A stretch of DNA of 64,000 nt from Sulfitobacter sp. EhC04 (lineage in GTDB: Bacteria; Pseudomonadota; Alphaproteobacteria; Rhodobacterales; Rhodobacteraceae), in the NCBI RefSeq assembly GCF_001650875.1, contig NZ_LXYI01000049.1:1-64000 (forward strand), given 5' to 3'. The notes under the pieces were generated by a model that saw only the letters and a program-made list of their open reading frames with translations, ran no database searches and was not told the DNA's origin. Of this stretch, positions 16,149 to 25,422 are shown piece after piece (within the stretch, counting starts at the first letter, position 1; every line of letters starts with the position of its first letter). Both the position numbers and the translations under genes were made by a program.

Positions 16149-17270
16149 ATGACCCGAAAGGATGACATGAACGACAGCATCAAGCCGATGATCGAGATCC
16201 GCGATGTGATCAAGAAATTCGGCACATTTACCGCCCTGCACGGCATCACCGCCGACATACGCGAAGGCGAGTTCTTTTCCCTTCTCGGTCCCTCGGGCTG
16301 TGGCAAAACGACCCTGCTGCGCGCCATCGCGGGGTTCGAACCGCCGACCAGCGGCACCGTCGCCATCGCGGGCAAGGACATGGCGGGCATCCCCGCCAAC
16401 CGTCGCCCCACCAACATGGTGTTCCAAAGCTACGCAATCTTTCCCCATCTGAACGTGGAAGAGAACGTGGGCTACGGCCTCAAGACCCGCAAGATGCCCA
16501 AGGCTGAAATCGCCAGGGAAGTGGCCGAAGTGCTGAGCCTCGTGGACATGAAAAACTACGGCAAACGCAAGGCGCACGAACTTTCCGGCGGACAGCGGCA
16601 GCGCGTGGCCCTGGCGCGTGCGCTGGTGATGCGGCCCAAGGTAATACTGCTGGACGAACCGCTTTCCGCGCTCGACAAGAAGCTGCGTGACCAGATGCAG
16701 ATGGAACTGCGCAGCCTGCAACGGTCCATCGGCATCACCTTCATCCTGGTGACCCACGATCAGGAAGAGGCGCTTATCATGTCTGACCGCATCGCGGTGA
16801 TGTTCGACGGGCAGATCGAACAACTCGATACGCCCGAAGGGCTCTACCGCCACCCTGTGAACAAGCGCGTTGCCTCGTTTATCGGGGTGATGAATTTCCT
16901 GCCCGCGCGCGTGACGGCGCTGAGCGACACGCACCTGACCCTGGGCATCGCCGCCTTGGGCGAGGCGCAGGTCCCGCGCGACAGGCTGGGCAAAGACGTA
17001 AACCCCGACAAAATCGACACCATCGGCGTGCGGCCCGAGATGCTGACCGTGCTGTTCGACCAGGACGAGCGGTCGCAGAACAAGGTGAAGGGCGAAGTCG
17101 TCGACACCGAATATTACGGCGACATGACCTATTACGAGGTGCGCCTGCCCGGTCACGACAAACCGCTCACGATTTCAATGCGCAATACCGCGGGGCGGTC
17201 CGTCGTGGCCCCCGGCAGCACAGTCTCAGTCGGCTGGGGTATCGAATCTATCGTCGTCTTCGGTGAGTGA
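16149..17270 (+). CDS. ABC transporter ATP-binding protein, PotA type
   Basis: A 373-aa ATPase with Walker A GPSGCGKTT, signature [15 protein letters not shown], Walker B VILLDEPLSALD and switch VTHDQEEA. A C-terminal TOBE domain (from ~285) has IGVRPEMLTV and EYYGDMTYYEV, as in PotA/FbpC. There are two possible starts (residues 1 and 7). It powers the two permeases directly upstream. Confidence 0.93.
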   Translation: MTRKDDMNDSIKPMIEIRDVIKKFGTFTALHGITADIREGEFFSLLGPSGCGKTTLLRAIAGFEPPTSGTVAIAGKDMAGIPANRRPTNMVFQSYAIFPHLNVEENVGYGLKTRKMPKAEIAREVAEVLSLVDMKNYGKRKAHELSGGQRQRVALARALVMRPKVILLDEPLSALDKKLRDQMQMELRSLQRSIGITFILVTHDQEEALIMSDRIAVMFDGQIEQLDTPEGLYRHPVNKRVASFIGVMNFLPARVTALSDTHLTLGIAALGEAQVPRDRLGKDVNPDKIDTIGVRPEMLTVLFDQDERSQNKVKGEVVDTEYYGDMTYYEVRLPGHDKPLTISMRNTAGRSVVAPGSTVSVGWGIESIVVFGE

Positions 17271-17312
17271 CCCAATGCCCATTCCCACGCTGAGACGTCA
17301 CAAGGCAACGCC

Positions 17313-18089
17313 ATGACCGACCTGAACTATGACACCCGCCACATCGCCCTGCTTGAGGCGCTCTGGGGCGACGGTTACCTTTCTCCCGGCGGGCCGGAGG
17401 AGGTCGCACGGGTCGTCAAACACGCCCCTGTTGCGGGCGCGCGGATGCTTGATATCGGCAGCGGATCGGGTGCCATCGCCATCGCGCTGGTACGCGAACA
17501 CGGGGCCGCCCATGTTACAGGTGTCGACGTGGAACCCCCCGTTTGCGCTGCCGCGACGCGGCGGGTGGCGGCGGCGGGATTGACCCAGAACATTACGATC
17601 CAAGAAGTCACCCCCGGCCCCCTGCCATTTGAAGATGCCACGTTCGACGTGGTCTTTTCCAAAGACTCGATCATTCACATCCCCGACAAGGAAGCGTTGG
17701 CCGCCGATGTCTTTCGTATCCTCAAACCCGGTGGCTGGTTTACAGCCTCCGACTGGCTGATGTCTCACGATAACGCCCCTTCGCCCGAGATGGCCGCCTA
17801 CATCGCGCTGGAGGACCTCGACTTCGCCATGGCCTCGCCCATGCGCTACCGCAGGGCGCTAAAAGATGCTGGGTTCGAGAACATCGTACTAACCAACCGC
17901 AACCGCTGGTATCTGGAAGTGGCAGGAGAAGAGCTTGCACGCCTGTCCGGGCCAGACCGCGGTGCTTGGGAAATGACCCATGGTGAGGACCTGATCGCGT
18001 CGTCGATCGAGACATGGGCGGCGATGATCAAGGTGCTGGAAACCGGTGAGCATTGCCCGCATCACCTGCTGGCGCAGAAACCACGCTAA
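17313..18089 (+). CDS. SAM-dependent N-methyltransferase, phosphoethanolamine-methyltransferase-like
   Basis: A 258-aa class I methyltransferase. SAM motif I is MLDIGSGSGA (near 45), with VTGVDVEPP as motif II. Before it, WGDGYLSPGG resembles the YG-x3-S-x-GG element of phosphoethanolamine methyltransferases, and FDVVFSKDSIIHIPDK resembles their catalytic segment. The acceptor is unknown. It is the last gene of the Rieske-importer operon, 42 bp after the ATPase. A methyl-adding enzyme beside demethylating enzymes is unexpected; it might methylate a pathway intermediate or make a compatible solute. Confidence 0.78.
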   Translation: MTDLNYDTRHIALLEALWGDGYLSPGGPEEVARVVKHAPVAGARMLDIGSGSGAIAIALVREHGAAHVTGVDVEPPVCAAATRRVAAAGLTQNITIQEVTPGPLPFEDATFDVVFSKDSIIHIPDKEALAADVFRILKPGGWFTASDWLMSHDNAPSPEMAAYIALEDLDFAMASPMRYRRALKDAGFENIVLTNRNRWYLEVAGEELARLSGPDRGAWEMTHGEDLIASSIETWAAMIKVLETGEHCPHHLLAQKPR

Positions 18090-18123
18090 GGCGCTGCTTG
18101 GCTCGTTTCACGCCGCAGACAAA

Positions 18124-18153
18124 AACCGCCGCAACCCTTCGGCCACGGCGGTT
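18124..18153 (-). terminator. Hairpin terminator between convergent genes
   Basis: AACCGCCG (18124-18131) pairs with CGGCGGTT (18146-18153). The A-rich run just left of it is a T run for minus-strand transcription, so it mainly ends the binding-protein gene, and possibly also the methyltransferase operon. Confidence 0.7.
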
Positions 18154-18175
18154 GATCATCTTGGTTTGACCGGCT

Positions 18176-19240
18176 TCAGAAGCCGGCTTTGATGTTCTCG
18201 AATTCAGCAATCATCTTTTCGCGCAGTTCAGACCCCGGAGGTGCCTGCCAAAGTGTATTTTCGCGCAGTGCCTCATTGCTATCAAGGCCCACTGACTTCA
18301 GCATCTCCTGATCCATCGTCGCCATCTCCGCTGCGTTGGAGTGGCCATAACCCCAGGCGGTCACGATGTAGTTTGCGGTCTTCGGCTCCAACCAGGCGTT
18401 GATGAAATCATAGAACTTGTCGTCCGATCCTTCGCCGTCCTTAAGCTTGACGTACCCACAGACCCAGCTCGATGCGCCCTCGTCCGTGTCGCGCTTCATT
18501 GCGATAGGCAGGCCCTCGGCCCCCAGCGTCGAAGACGTCTCGTTCCAAGCCCAGGCCAGTTCAACCTGACCCGATTGCATCAACTGCGCCAGCGACGAAG
18601 ACGAATCCCAGTAGGACAGGACGTTCTGGTGTACCTTGCGGAGGAAATCAGAAGCGTTCTGAAAATCCTCATCGCTCGCCTGCGTCCAGTCCTGAACGCC
18701 GGTGGCAAGGAAGCCAAGCGCATAAGCATCGTCTACGCTATCCCCGATCGACACCTTGCCCGCCATCGATGGGTCGGCAAAGATTTGCAGGGATTTCACC
18801 TGATCCTCGGTCAGCTTCTCTGTGTTATAGGTGAGGGCGGTGTTGCCCCAATCCATCGGCACAAAGTAGTATTCGCCATCTTTCTGATAGGCCTCGATCT
18901 CGCGGAACTCCTCATTGAGGTCATCCCAGCGGTCGATCCTGGAGGGATCTAACGGCTCCAGCAGTCCCGCCTCCATCCATTTTGGCACCGACTGCGAACA
19001 GGGGTGTGCGACGTCGGCCTTGAACCCCGACCGCAGTTTCTGGAAAGCCTCCTCTTCGTCGCCGAAAAAGGCAAAGGTCGGCGCGGCACCATGTTTGTCA
19101 TTATAGGCGGTGTAGAATTCCGGGTCTTCGTAACCTGCCCAGTCGAACACCGTCAGTTCAGAATCCTGCGCCATGGCCGCCGATGTCAGCAACGCAGCCA
19201 CACCGGCGATCGTTGCGCCCTTCAGTCTAAGAGTAATCAT
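18176..19240 (-). CDS. ABC substrate-binding protein, PotD type
   Basis: The start at 19240 follows a GGGAG site and begins a signal peptide (MITLRLKGATIAGVAALL, cleavage near AMAQ). The 354-aa periplasmic protein has the spermidine/putrescine-binding fold (LTVFDWAGYEDPEF, VPMDWGNTALTYNTEKL, QSGQVELAWAWNETS). It is the missing receptor for the importer at 14467-17270, although it is on the opposite strand with its own promoter. The operator palindrome at 19335-19354 lies about 95 bp upstream. Confidence 0.9.
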   Translation of the reverse strand: MITLRLKGATIAGVAALLTSAAMAQDSELTVFDWAGYEDPEFYTAYNDKHGAAPTFAFFGDEEEAFQKLRSGFKADVAHPCSQSVPKWMEAGLLEPLDPSRIDRWDDLNEEFREIEAYQKDGEYYFVPMDWGNTALTYNTEKLTEDQVKSLQIFADPSMAGKVSIGDSVDDAYALGFLATGVQDWTQASDEDFQNASDFLRKVHQNVLSYWDSSSSLAQLMQSGQVELAWAWNETSSTLGAEGLPIAMKRDTDEGASSWVCGYVKLKDGEGSDDKFYDFINAWLEPKTANYIVTAWGYGHSNAAEMATMDQEMLKSVGLDSNEALRENTLWQAPPGSELREKMIAEFENIKAGF

Positions 19241-19334
19241 CAGTTTCTCCCTGTTTTTATGTCGGCCCATCTGGCGAACATTCAGGCAGGCCCCTGCTCA
19301 AAAAGCTACGAGGGAAAGAGACATGACACAAGGT

Positions 19335-19354
19335 TTATTTGAGCGCTCAAATAA
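19335..19354. promoter_or_regulatory. TTGAGCGCTCAA operator copy 2 (20-bp perfect palindrome)
   Basis: TTATTTGAGCGCTCAAATAA is a perfect 20-bp palindrome, the longest of the three copies. It lies between the binding-protein start (minus strand) and the demethylase remnant (plus strand, ATG at 19390). It would once have controlled a divergent pair. Confidence 0.8.
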
Positions 19355-19389
19355 TATTGAGGCAAAACGCCGGGGAAATTGGCTAAATC

Positions 19390-19535
19390 ATGCGCGATCC
19401 ATGCCATGATATCTTGTTCCATCCGCTCCAATTGGGACCTGTCACCGCCCCCAACCGATTTTTTGTCAGATGCCCCATTGCCACGGCATGGGCTGGCACT
19501 ACCCCCGCAGCCTTGCGGCGATGCTGCGATCTTGC
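19390..19535 (+). pseudogene. 5' remnant of an old-yellow-enzyme type N-demethylase (TMA-dehydrogenase-like)
   Basis: From ATG 19390 the plus strand reads RDPCHDILFHPLQLGPVTAP-NRF. This is the typical N-terminus of trimethylamine/dimethylamine dehydrogenase and N-methylproline demethylase. At the T6 run (19459-19464) the frame breaks. One frame over it continues CQMPHCHGMGWHYPRSLAAM, the next expected segment of the same family. Homology stops near 19525, just before the convergent aminotransferase 3' end. It is a frameshifted, deeply truncated gene, not a functional one, and it supports N-methyl catabolism as the theme of the cluster. Confidence 0.72.
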
Positions 19536-19547
19536 CGCCCCGAAACT

Positions 19548-20939
19548 TCAGTCTGAGGCCATCGCCGTCGATACTTCCTCAAGCGCCTCTTCCAGCAGAT
19601 CGAACATCTCGTCGACCTGGGCCACGCTTATGATCAACGGCGGGGAAAACACCGCCATGTTGATCAAAGGCCGCACCAGTAGCCCGCGCTTGTCACAGGC
19701 CTCGTCCAGAAGCGCGCCCAATTTGCGTTCAACGGCGAGCGACGTGCCCGGCGTATCGGGGCGCCCCTGGATGCAGGCCAGCAGCCCCATACCCCGAACG
19801 TCACCCACAATGGGAAACCGCTCCAATGCGCGCAAGCGGCGCTGGAAATGAGGGGTGATCTCGCGCACATGTTCAAGGATGCGCTCCTCTTCCATTATCT
19901 CGATGTTCTTGAGCGCGGCAACACAGCAGACCGGATGGGCGGAATAGGTATAGCCGTTGGAAAACAATACATTTTCGTTCGGCCCTGTCATCCGCTCCAT
20001 CACCGCGTCCGAGATGATGCAGGCCCCCAACGGCAGATAGCCGGACGTCAGCCCCTTGGCGCAGGTGATGATGTCAGGCACGATGCCAAACACCTCTTGA
20101 GAGGCGAACCAGTGGCCAAGCCTCCCGAACGCTGTCACAACTTCGTCCGAAATATAAAGAATGTCGTGTTTCTTGCACAGCCCATGGGTGCGCTGGTGAT
20201 AGCCTTGGGGCGGGATAATCACCCCGCCTGAACACAGGATCGGTTCGGCGATAAAGGCACCTACGTTTTCCGGCCCCACCTCGGCAATCATATTCTCCAG
20301 ATCCGCGACCTTGGCATCGCACCAGTCAGCGACACTCATGCCTTCCGGGCGGGTATATGGATTGACGTCAGGCAGGAACCGCACCAGCCGGTCCTCGACG
20401 TCAAAACGGCTCTTGTCGCGCTCCTTGCCGGTGACGGTGGAGGCAAGGTAGGTGGACCCGTGATAGCCCTTTTCCCGCGCGATCACGATCTTCTTGTTAT
20501 GCCGCCCCATCGCGTTGTTCATGAAATGCATGGTGCGCAGCGCGGTGTCGACCGCCGTCGATCCACCGGTCGTAAAAAAGACGTTGTTCAGGTCACCCGG
20601 TGCCAGATCGGCAATCTTCTTGGCCAGCAGGGTCGAGGGATCGGTCGTTGTCGTCCAGGGCGATGTATAGGGCAGCCGCAGCACCTGATCGGCAATCGCC
20701 GTCGCCATTTCCTTGCGGCCATAGCCGATCTGCACGCACCACATACCCCCCGGCCCGTCGATGTAGCGCTTGCCATCGGCGTCCCAAAGATAGATACCCT
20801 CGGCGCGCTCGATTGGGTGATAATCGCTCTCCTGCCAGGCATCCATCGCGGCCCAGGGGTGCAGCTGGTGATTGCGGTCCCATTCGTTCAGCGTGTCCGC
20901 TGAGGGCCAGTTGGTCATATCGCGCGAGATGGTTGTCAT
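19548..20939 (-). CDS. Class III omega-aminotransferase (PLP)
   Basis: The start at 20939 is chosen because AAGGAGAAG lies just upstream; a start at 20957 overlapping the previous stop is also possible. The 463-aa enzyme has [15 protein letters not shown] (PLP phosphate region), [22 protein letters not shown] (Asp contact to the PLP nitrogen) and the catalytic Lys in [11 protein letters not shown]. Relatives transfer amino groups from omega-amino acids or polyamines to pyruvate. It is the last gene of the minus-strand FAD-FAD-gcvT-aminotransferase operon and probably handles the amine left after demethylation. Confidence 0.9.
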   Translation of the reverse strand: MTTISRDMTNWPSADTLNEWDRNHQLHPWAAMDAWQESDYHPIERAEGIYLWDADGKRYIDGPGGMWCVQIGYGRKEMATAIADQVLRLPYTSPWTTTTDPSTLLAKKIADLAPGDLNNVFFTTGGSTAVDTALRTMHFMNNAMGRHNKKIVIAREKGYHGSTYLASTVTGKERDKSRFDVEDRLVRFLPDVNPYTRPEGMSVADWCDAKVADLENMIAEVGPENVGAFIAEPILCSGGVIIPPQGYHQRTHGLCKKHDILYISDEVVTAFGRLGHWFASQEVFGIVPDIITCAKGLTSGYLPLGACIISDAVMERMTGPNENVLFSNGYTYSAHPVCCVAALKNIEIMEEERILEHVREITPHFQRRLRALERFPIVGDVRGMGLLACIQGRPDTPGTSLAVERKLGALLDEACDKRGLLVRPLINMAVFSPPLIISVAQVDEMFDLLEEALEEVSTAMASD

Positions 20940-20956
20940 GGTCTTCTCCTTGGTCA

Positions 20957-22144
20957 TCAGAACGCGCCGGGCGGTGTCGCGCGGGCGCGCGCATTGATGA
21001 AAAATGGTTTAGTCTCGACGGTGACGGGCACCAGGCGGCGCTCCCAGCGGCCTTCCTGATTGACGTAGATTTCGGCCCATAGGTCATTGATCTTGCTGTC
21101 CCCGTAGGGCGCTTTCAACTCTGCCAGGGCGATATTGCGCTTGGTCGTGGGCGACCATACACCCGAGGTCACATGCCCCACCTCGCGTCGCTTCCGGTGA
21201 TATATCAGCGCATCCTGCGCGGGCTTGAACCCGCCCAGATCAATCTTGACGAGGTGATAGCGCGCGCCCTTTTCCTGTTGTGCCAGCAGGGCGCGGCGGC
21301 CGTTGAAATGGCCCTTGTCAAAATGCACCATCCGGCCAAAGCCCAATTCGATCGGCGTGCGCCCCCGGTGCAAGCGCATCGCACCATGGGCAGGTTGAAA
21401 ATCCATCCCCGCCGCCACAAACCCCGCTTCGATCCGCGCGATATGCAGCGCGTCAAAGCCGATTGCCCGCAGCCCCCAATGATCGCCCGCGTCCCAAAGC
21501 CTGTCCCAAAGCGGCAAGGCGTCGTTCCATGGCACCCAAAGTTCATAGCCCAGATCGCCAGTGAACCCGGTCCGCGAAATCCACAGGCCCGGTTCGACCT
21601 CGCGCCAGTCAAAGGGTTTCATATCCGCGACATCCAACCCCGCGTCCTTGAGAAGCGAATAAGACGTCGGCCCCTGTAGGGACAGCGCTGCAATACTGTC
21701 GCTTTCGTCGGTCACCTCAACGTCGAAACCATAGGCACCATCCAGCAGCCAGCTGAACATGCGTTCCTGACAACACAGACGGAAATCCCTGGCCGAAAAG
21801 CGGAACAGCGTGCCGTCGTCGATCAACATCCCTTCCTCATCACACCACATGACATAGCCCACGCGCCCATCACCGATCTTGGCCACGTCGCGGGTGACAA
21901 CACGGTTGATCATCGCCTGCGCATCAGGGCCGGTGATGCGGTACTTGTGCATCGGCGAGATGTCGAAAAGCGTCGCTTGGTTGCGAATGGCAAAGTATTC
22001 AAACTCCGCCGTGTCGAGCACGGAAGGAGAGATGTAACCAGCCCAGTCCATCCAACCCTGCGCAAGGCTAAGCGGTGCCAGCCGGTCGTGGAACGGGCCG
22101 GGGATCAACCCGATGGCTACGGTTTTCGCGGCAGATTGGGTCAT
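20957..22144 (-). CDS. GcvT-like folate-dependent aminomethyl/demethylase protein
   Basis: The start at 22144 (MTQSAAK) overlaps the preceding stop as ATGA. The 395-aa protein has the GcvT/DmdA fold: [41 protein letters not shown] (folate-site Asp region), [13 protein letters not shown] and [12 protein letters not shown]. Family members move a methyl or methylene group from an amine or sulfonium to tetrahydrofolate. Here it would accept methyl groups from the imported compound. Confidence 0.87.
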   Translation of the reverse strand: MTQSAAKTVAIGLIPGPFHDRLAPLSLAQGWMDWAGYISPSVLDTAEFEYFAIRNQATLFDISPMHKYRITGPDAQAMINRVVTRDVAKIGDGRVGYVMWCDEEGMLIDDGTLFRFSARDFRLCCQERMFSWLLDGAYGFDVEVTDESDSIAALSLQGPTSYSLLKDAGLDVADMKPFDWREVEPGLWISRTGFTGDLGYELWVPWNDALPLWDRLWDAGDHWGLRAIGFDALHIARIEAGFVAAGMDFQPAHGAMRLHRGRTPIELGFGRMVHFDKGHFNGRRALLAQQEKGARYHLVKIDLGGFKPAQDALIYHRKRREVGHVTSGVWSPTTKRNIALAELKAPYGDSKINDLWAEIYVNQEGRWERRLVPVTVETKPFFINARARATPPGAF

Positions 22145-23685
22145 GTCGGTATCCCATCTTCCAAGAGGCAACGTGCGGCATTGCGCCCGGGCGATCCGGT
22201 CACGTCACCGCCCGGATGGGCTGATGCCCCGCAAAGGTAAAAGCCCCGCACCCCGAAGGCATAGCGCGACAGCCCGTTTACCGGACGGACCGTCAGCAAC
22301 TGATCAATGCTCAACTCGCCGTGGTGCCAATGGCCGCCTGGCGCGCCCGTGCTGGCGGCGATATCATCGGGTGTCAGAAGACTGCTGTGCGTGATGATAT
22401 CTGAGAGAGCCGGCATATAGATTGCCAGCGTGTCAGTGATCCGTCTGGTCAGCTTTGCCCGCGCTGCATCCGTCCAGCCGCCTTCGGGGTCAAACGGCAC
22501 ATAGCTCACAACCGCCGACAACACCTGCTGACCTTTGGTGCACAGCGACGGATCACTCAGCGACGGCAGCACGGCCTCGATCACTGGCGCATCAGAAGCA
22601 CGGCCATATTTCACTGGGTTAAAGGCGCGCTCAACATATGTCGCAGAGGGTGCCACGATCAGTCGGCCGGCCTTTTGTGCATCACTCAGCCCCGGCAAGT
22701 CCGGCACAGCGCTCAGCACCAGGTTCAGCTTGGCCACCGTCCCTCTGGCCCGCATCTTGCGCAGGCGGCGTGTGGCCTCAATGTCGAAATGCTGCGCACC
22801 GGCAAGCTGCATCGTCAACGGTGCACCAATGCTCGACAGGACCGCGCCTGCGGCTAGTACCGTACCGTCTTGCAAGGTAACCCCGCGCACCCCGTCATCT
22901 TTTACCGTGATCGCAGAAACACCCGTGCCGTAGCGGATCGTCGCCCCAGCAGCGGTGGCCGCCGCCTCGAACGCGCCGAACCCGCCAATGGGCCAGGCCA
23001 CCTCGCCCCCCTGCCCCATACGGTACATCAACGAAAACACCGACCCCGGAGCGCGCGGCCCACTAAACGCGCCGCGCACCGCATCGGCGGCCAACGCACC
23101 CGCAACGGGACCATCCGGCAAATCGTCGAGCAGCAAGTCATAGGCGTTCGACAGGATGACCCGCAGGAATTCCCGCATGTCCGCCTTGCCCATCCGCTTG
23201 AGGTTCAGTCCCAGCTTTGCCAGTCCGCCAAGGTCGCGCAGGCTGGCGAGGCTCGCCAACCCTTCCGCCAGCGACGGCGGCGGGGCATCGGAGAGCTGGC
23301 CCAACAGGGCGGCGAACCGCACCAACCGTGCGTGTAATGCAGTAAAAGCCTCCGCCTCCGGATGCGCGCTGCCATCCGCGTAACAAAGGGTACCGCCGGT
23401 CATTTCTACGTGCTTGCCGTCAGGGGACAGCGCAAGGGTAGGCAGCCTGCGCGTCTCGATATCAAGACCGATATCCTTTGCGACCGCCGGGCTGAGGTTG
23501 TAGAGCAGATGTGCAATGTCGGGCCCCCGCGCGCCTTCCGCAAAATCAACCATCCGCGCCATGCCGCCCGCCTGTTCGGCTCTCTCAACCACGCAGACCC
23601 GCTTGCCCTTGCGCGCCAGCATGGTGGCCGCTGTCAGCCCGTTATGTCCGGCCCCAATTACGATCACGTCAAAGCGTTCGGTCAT
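22141..23685 (-). CDS. FAD/NAD(P)-dependent oxidoreductase, phytoene-desaturase-like (1)
   Basis: A 514-aa flavoprotein with the dinucleotide motif VIVIGAGHNGLTAATMLARKG at the N-terminus and the C-terminal FAD element GLSRYAFGVRGFYLCGASAHPGG. It belongs to the phytoene dehydrogenase/amine oxidase superfamily, but no carotenoid genes are near. Position in the operon suggests amine or imine oxidation. It overlaps the second FAD gene by 4 bp; the two are paralogues in tandem. Confidence 0.88.
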   Translation of the reverse strand: MTERFDVIVIGAGHNGLTAATMLARKGKRVCVVERAEQAGGMARMVDFAEGARGPDIAHLLYNLSPAVAKDIGLDIETRRLPTLALSPDGKHVEMTGGTLCYADGSAHPEAEAFTALHARLVRFAALLGQLSDAPPPSLAEGLASLASLRDLGGLAKLGLNLKRMGKADMREFLRVILSNAYDLLLDDLPDGPVAGALAADAVRGAFSGPRAPGSVFSLMYRMGQGGEVAWPIGGFGAFEAAATAAGATIRYGTGVSAITVKDDGVRGVTLQDGTVLAAGAVLSSIGAPLTMQLAGAQHFDIEATRRLRKMRARGTVAKLNLVLSAVPDLPGLSDAQKAGRLIVAPSATYVERAFNPVKYGRASDAPVIEAVLPSLSDPSLCTKGQQVLSAVVSYVPFDPEGGWTDAARAKLTRRITDTLAIYMPALSDIITHSSLLTPDDIAASTGAPGGHWHHGELSIDQLLTVRPVNGLSRYAFGVRGFYLCGASAHPGGDVTGSPGRNAARCLLEDGIPT

Positions 23686-25316
23686 GCCGCGAACCTCGGC
23701 ATTGCGCGGCCCTTGCCCGCGCGGCGCAGAATTTCGCGCGCCGCGTTCGCTCCGGGTGCCGCCATGACACCCCCACCCGGATGACTGGACGACCCGACCA
23801 TGAACAGCCCTTCGATGGGGGTTGAATAGTCCGAATAGCCCGGCACTGGCCGGTTAAAGAGCAATTGATCAAACGTCAGCTCGCCCTGAAAGATATTGCC
23901 TTCGGTCAGCCCGACCTCGTTCTCGATGTCGAGCGGTGTGCGTACCTCGGCATGAACGATCCGGTTGCGTATGTCCGGCATCGCCTGTTCAATCTTGTCG
24001 TAAACGCAATTGGCCAGCTCCGCCCGCTTGGCATCGGTCCAGTTCTGCCCGGACCGCAGGCCATCTACCTCAAGATCATAGGGGGCGTATTGCACGAAGA
24101 CCGTCATCATATGCTTGCCCGGCGGTGCCATCGTCGGGTCGATCTGGCTGGGGATCAGCATGTCGAAATAGGGCTCGGCGGACCAGCGCCCTTCTTTCCA
24201 GTCGTCATACCCGCGTTCCAACTCGGCCAGCGATGTCGAACAATGCAGATCACCGCGCAGAAACGGCGCGCCCCTGGGGGCCGCAGGGAAATCAGGCAAT
24301 CGGTCCAGCGCAATGTTCAGCTTGGCCGACGAGCCGCGAATTTTGAACCGATTGACAGCCCTGGTAAACTCCTCAGGCACATGGGCCGCATCGACATGGT
24401 GCTGGAACGTCCGCTTGACATCCATGTTGGACGCCACGATGGGCGCGTCGAAGGTATCGCCATTCTCCAGCGCCACGCCAACGATCTTGCCATCTTTCAC
24501 CCGAAAGCTGTCGATCCCGGATCCGGTACGTATCTCGCCGCCCGCTTCCGCAAAGGCCATGCCAAGCGCCCTGGAGATTGACCCCATGCCGCCGCGCGCA
24601 AAACCCCAGGCGCCGATGGCACCATCCACGTCACCCATGTAGTGATGCAGCAGCACATAGGCCGTACCGGGCGAATAGACCCCTAAACCGGTGCCAATGA
24701 TGCCCGAACCTGCAAGATGCGCCTTGATCAGGTCACTCTCGAAATGCTCATCAAGAAAATCACCGATGGACATGGTCCAGAAACGGATCGTTTCGCCCAG
24801 TTCCTTTGCCCCCAGCCCGTGCGCCTTCTTCACCAGAAACGCCAACTCTCCGAGGTCGCGGGGATGCAGCGATGTCGGGTCCGGTGCATTGCGCAGCAGA
24901 AAGGGCCGGATAAAACGGCACTGTCGCATCACCGTCTGCGAAAAGCGCCCGTAGGCGTCAACATCGCGGGGCTCATGGCGCGCGATCTCGCGCTCCAGCG
25001 CGTTGTGATCGGACATGTAGGCAAAATAATCATTGTCTTGGGTAAATGTCGCACCGCCCTCGTAGGGGATCACCTGCAAGCCAAAGCGCGGCAATTCGAG
25101 GTCGCGCACAATTTCGCGGCGCAGCAGCGAACAGACATACGAACAGTTGGAATAAGTCCAGCCATCATGCAGCGACCGGCTGACAGCCGCCCCACCGATC
25201 CAGTCGTTTTTCTCTACGATCAGCGTCTTCAGCCCGGCCTTGGCGAGATAGCAACCGGCTGTCAGTCCGTTGTGCCCTGCCCCGACGATGATCGCGTCAT
25301 ATTTTGCCACACTCAT
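23682..25316 (-). CDS. FAD/NAD(P)-dependent oxidoreductase, phytoene-desaturase-like (2)
   Basis: The start at 25316 (MSVAKYDAIIVGAGHNG) is used; the frame upstream to 25598 runs through the operator and the TetR gene and is rejected. The 544-aa protein has FAD motif IIVGAGHNGLTAGCYLAKAG, a second conserved EKNDWIGGAA, and C-terminal GLFMVGSSSHPGGGVMAAPG. It is the first gene of the operon, about 60 bp from the operator palindrome. Its substrate is unknown and may form a two-step oxidation with its paralogue. Confidence 0.88.
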   Translation of the reverse strand: MSVAKYDAIIVGAGHNGLTAGCYLAKAGLKTLIVEKNDWIGGAAVSRSLHDGWTYSNCSYVCSLLRREIVRDLELPRFGLQVIPYEGGATFTQDNDYFAYMSDHNALEREIARHEPRDVDAYGRFSQTVMRQCRFIRPFLLRNAPDPTSLHPRDLGELAFLVKKAHGLGAKELGETIRFWTMSIGDFLDEHFESDLIKAHLAGSGIIGTGLGVYSPGTAYVLLHHYMGDVDGAIGAWGFARGGMGSISRALGMAFAEAGGEIRTGSGIDSFRVKDGKIVGVALENGDTFDAPIVASNMDVKRTFQHHVDAAHVPEEFTRAVNRFKIRGSSAKLNIALDRLPDFPAAPRGAPFLRGDLHCSTSLAELERGYDDWKEGRWSAEPYFDMLIPSQIDPTMAPPGKHMMTVFVQYAPYDLEVDGLRSGQNWTDAKRAELANCVYDKIEQAMPDIRNRIVHAEVRTPLDIENEVGLTEGNIFQGELTFDQLLFNRPVPGYSDYSTPIEGLFMVGSSSHPGGGVMAAPGANAAREILRRAGKGRAMPRFAA

Positions 25317-25375
25317 GCATCGCCTCCCTGATCCTTCGCCCAGTCTTAGCGAAGCAGCGGAATGTCGTAAAGTTT

Positions 25376-25389
25376 TTTGAGCGCTCAAA
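25376..25389. promoter_or_regulatory. TTGAGCGCTCAA operator copy 3
   Basis: TTTGAGCGCTCAAA, a perfect 14-bp palindrome midway between the divergent FAD oxidoreductase gene and the TetR gene. The position fits autoregulation plus control of the catabolic operon. Confidence 0.8.
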
Positions 25390-25422
25390 TAAAAACAATT
25401 GGCATGACAACCTCGCCCGTCT

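Noticed and set aside
15717-17156. 479-aa open frame antisense to the PotA- and PotC-type genes
   Set aside because: Shadow frame in GC-rich DNA, His/Gly/Gln-rich product and no ribosome site; the plus strand carries unmistakable ABC motifs.
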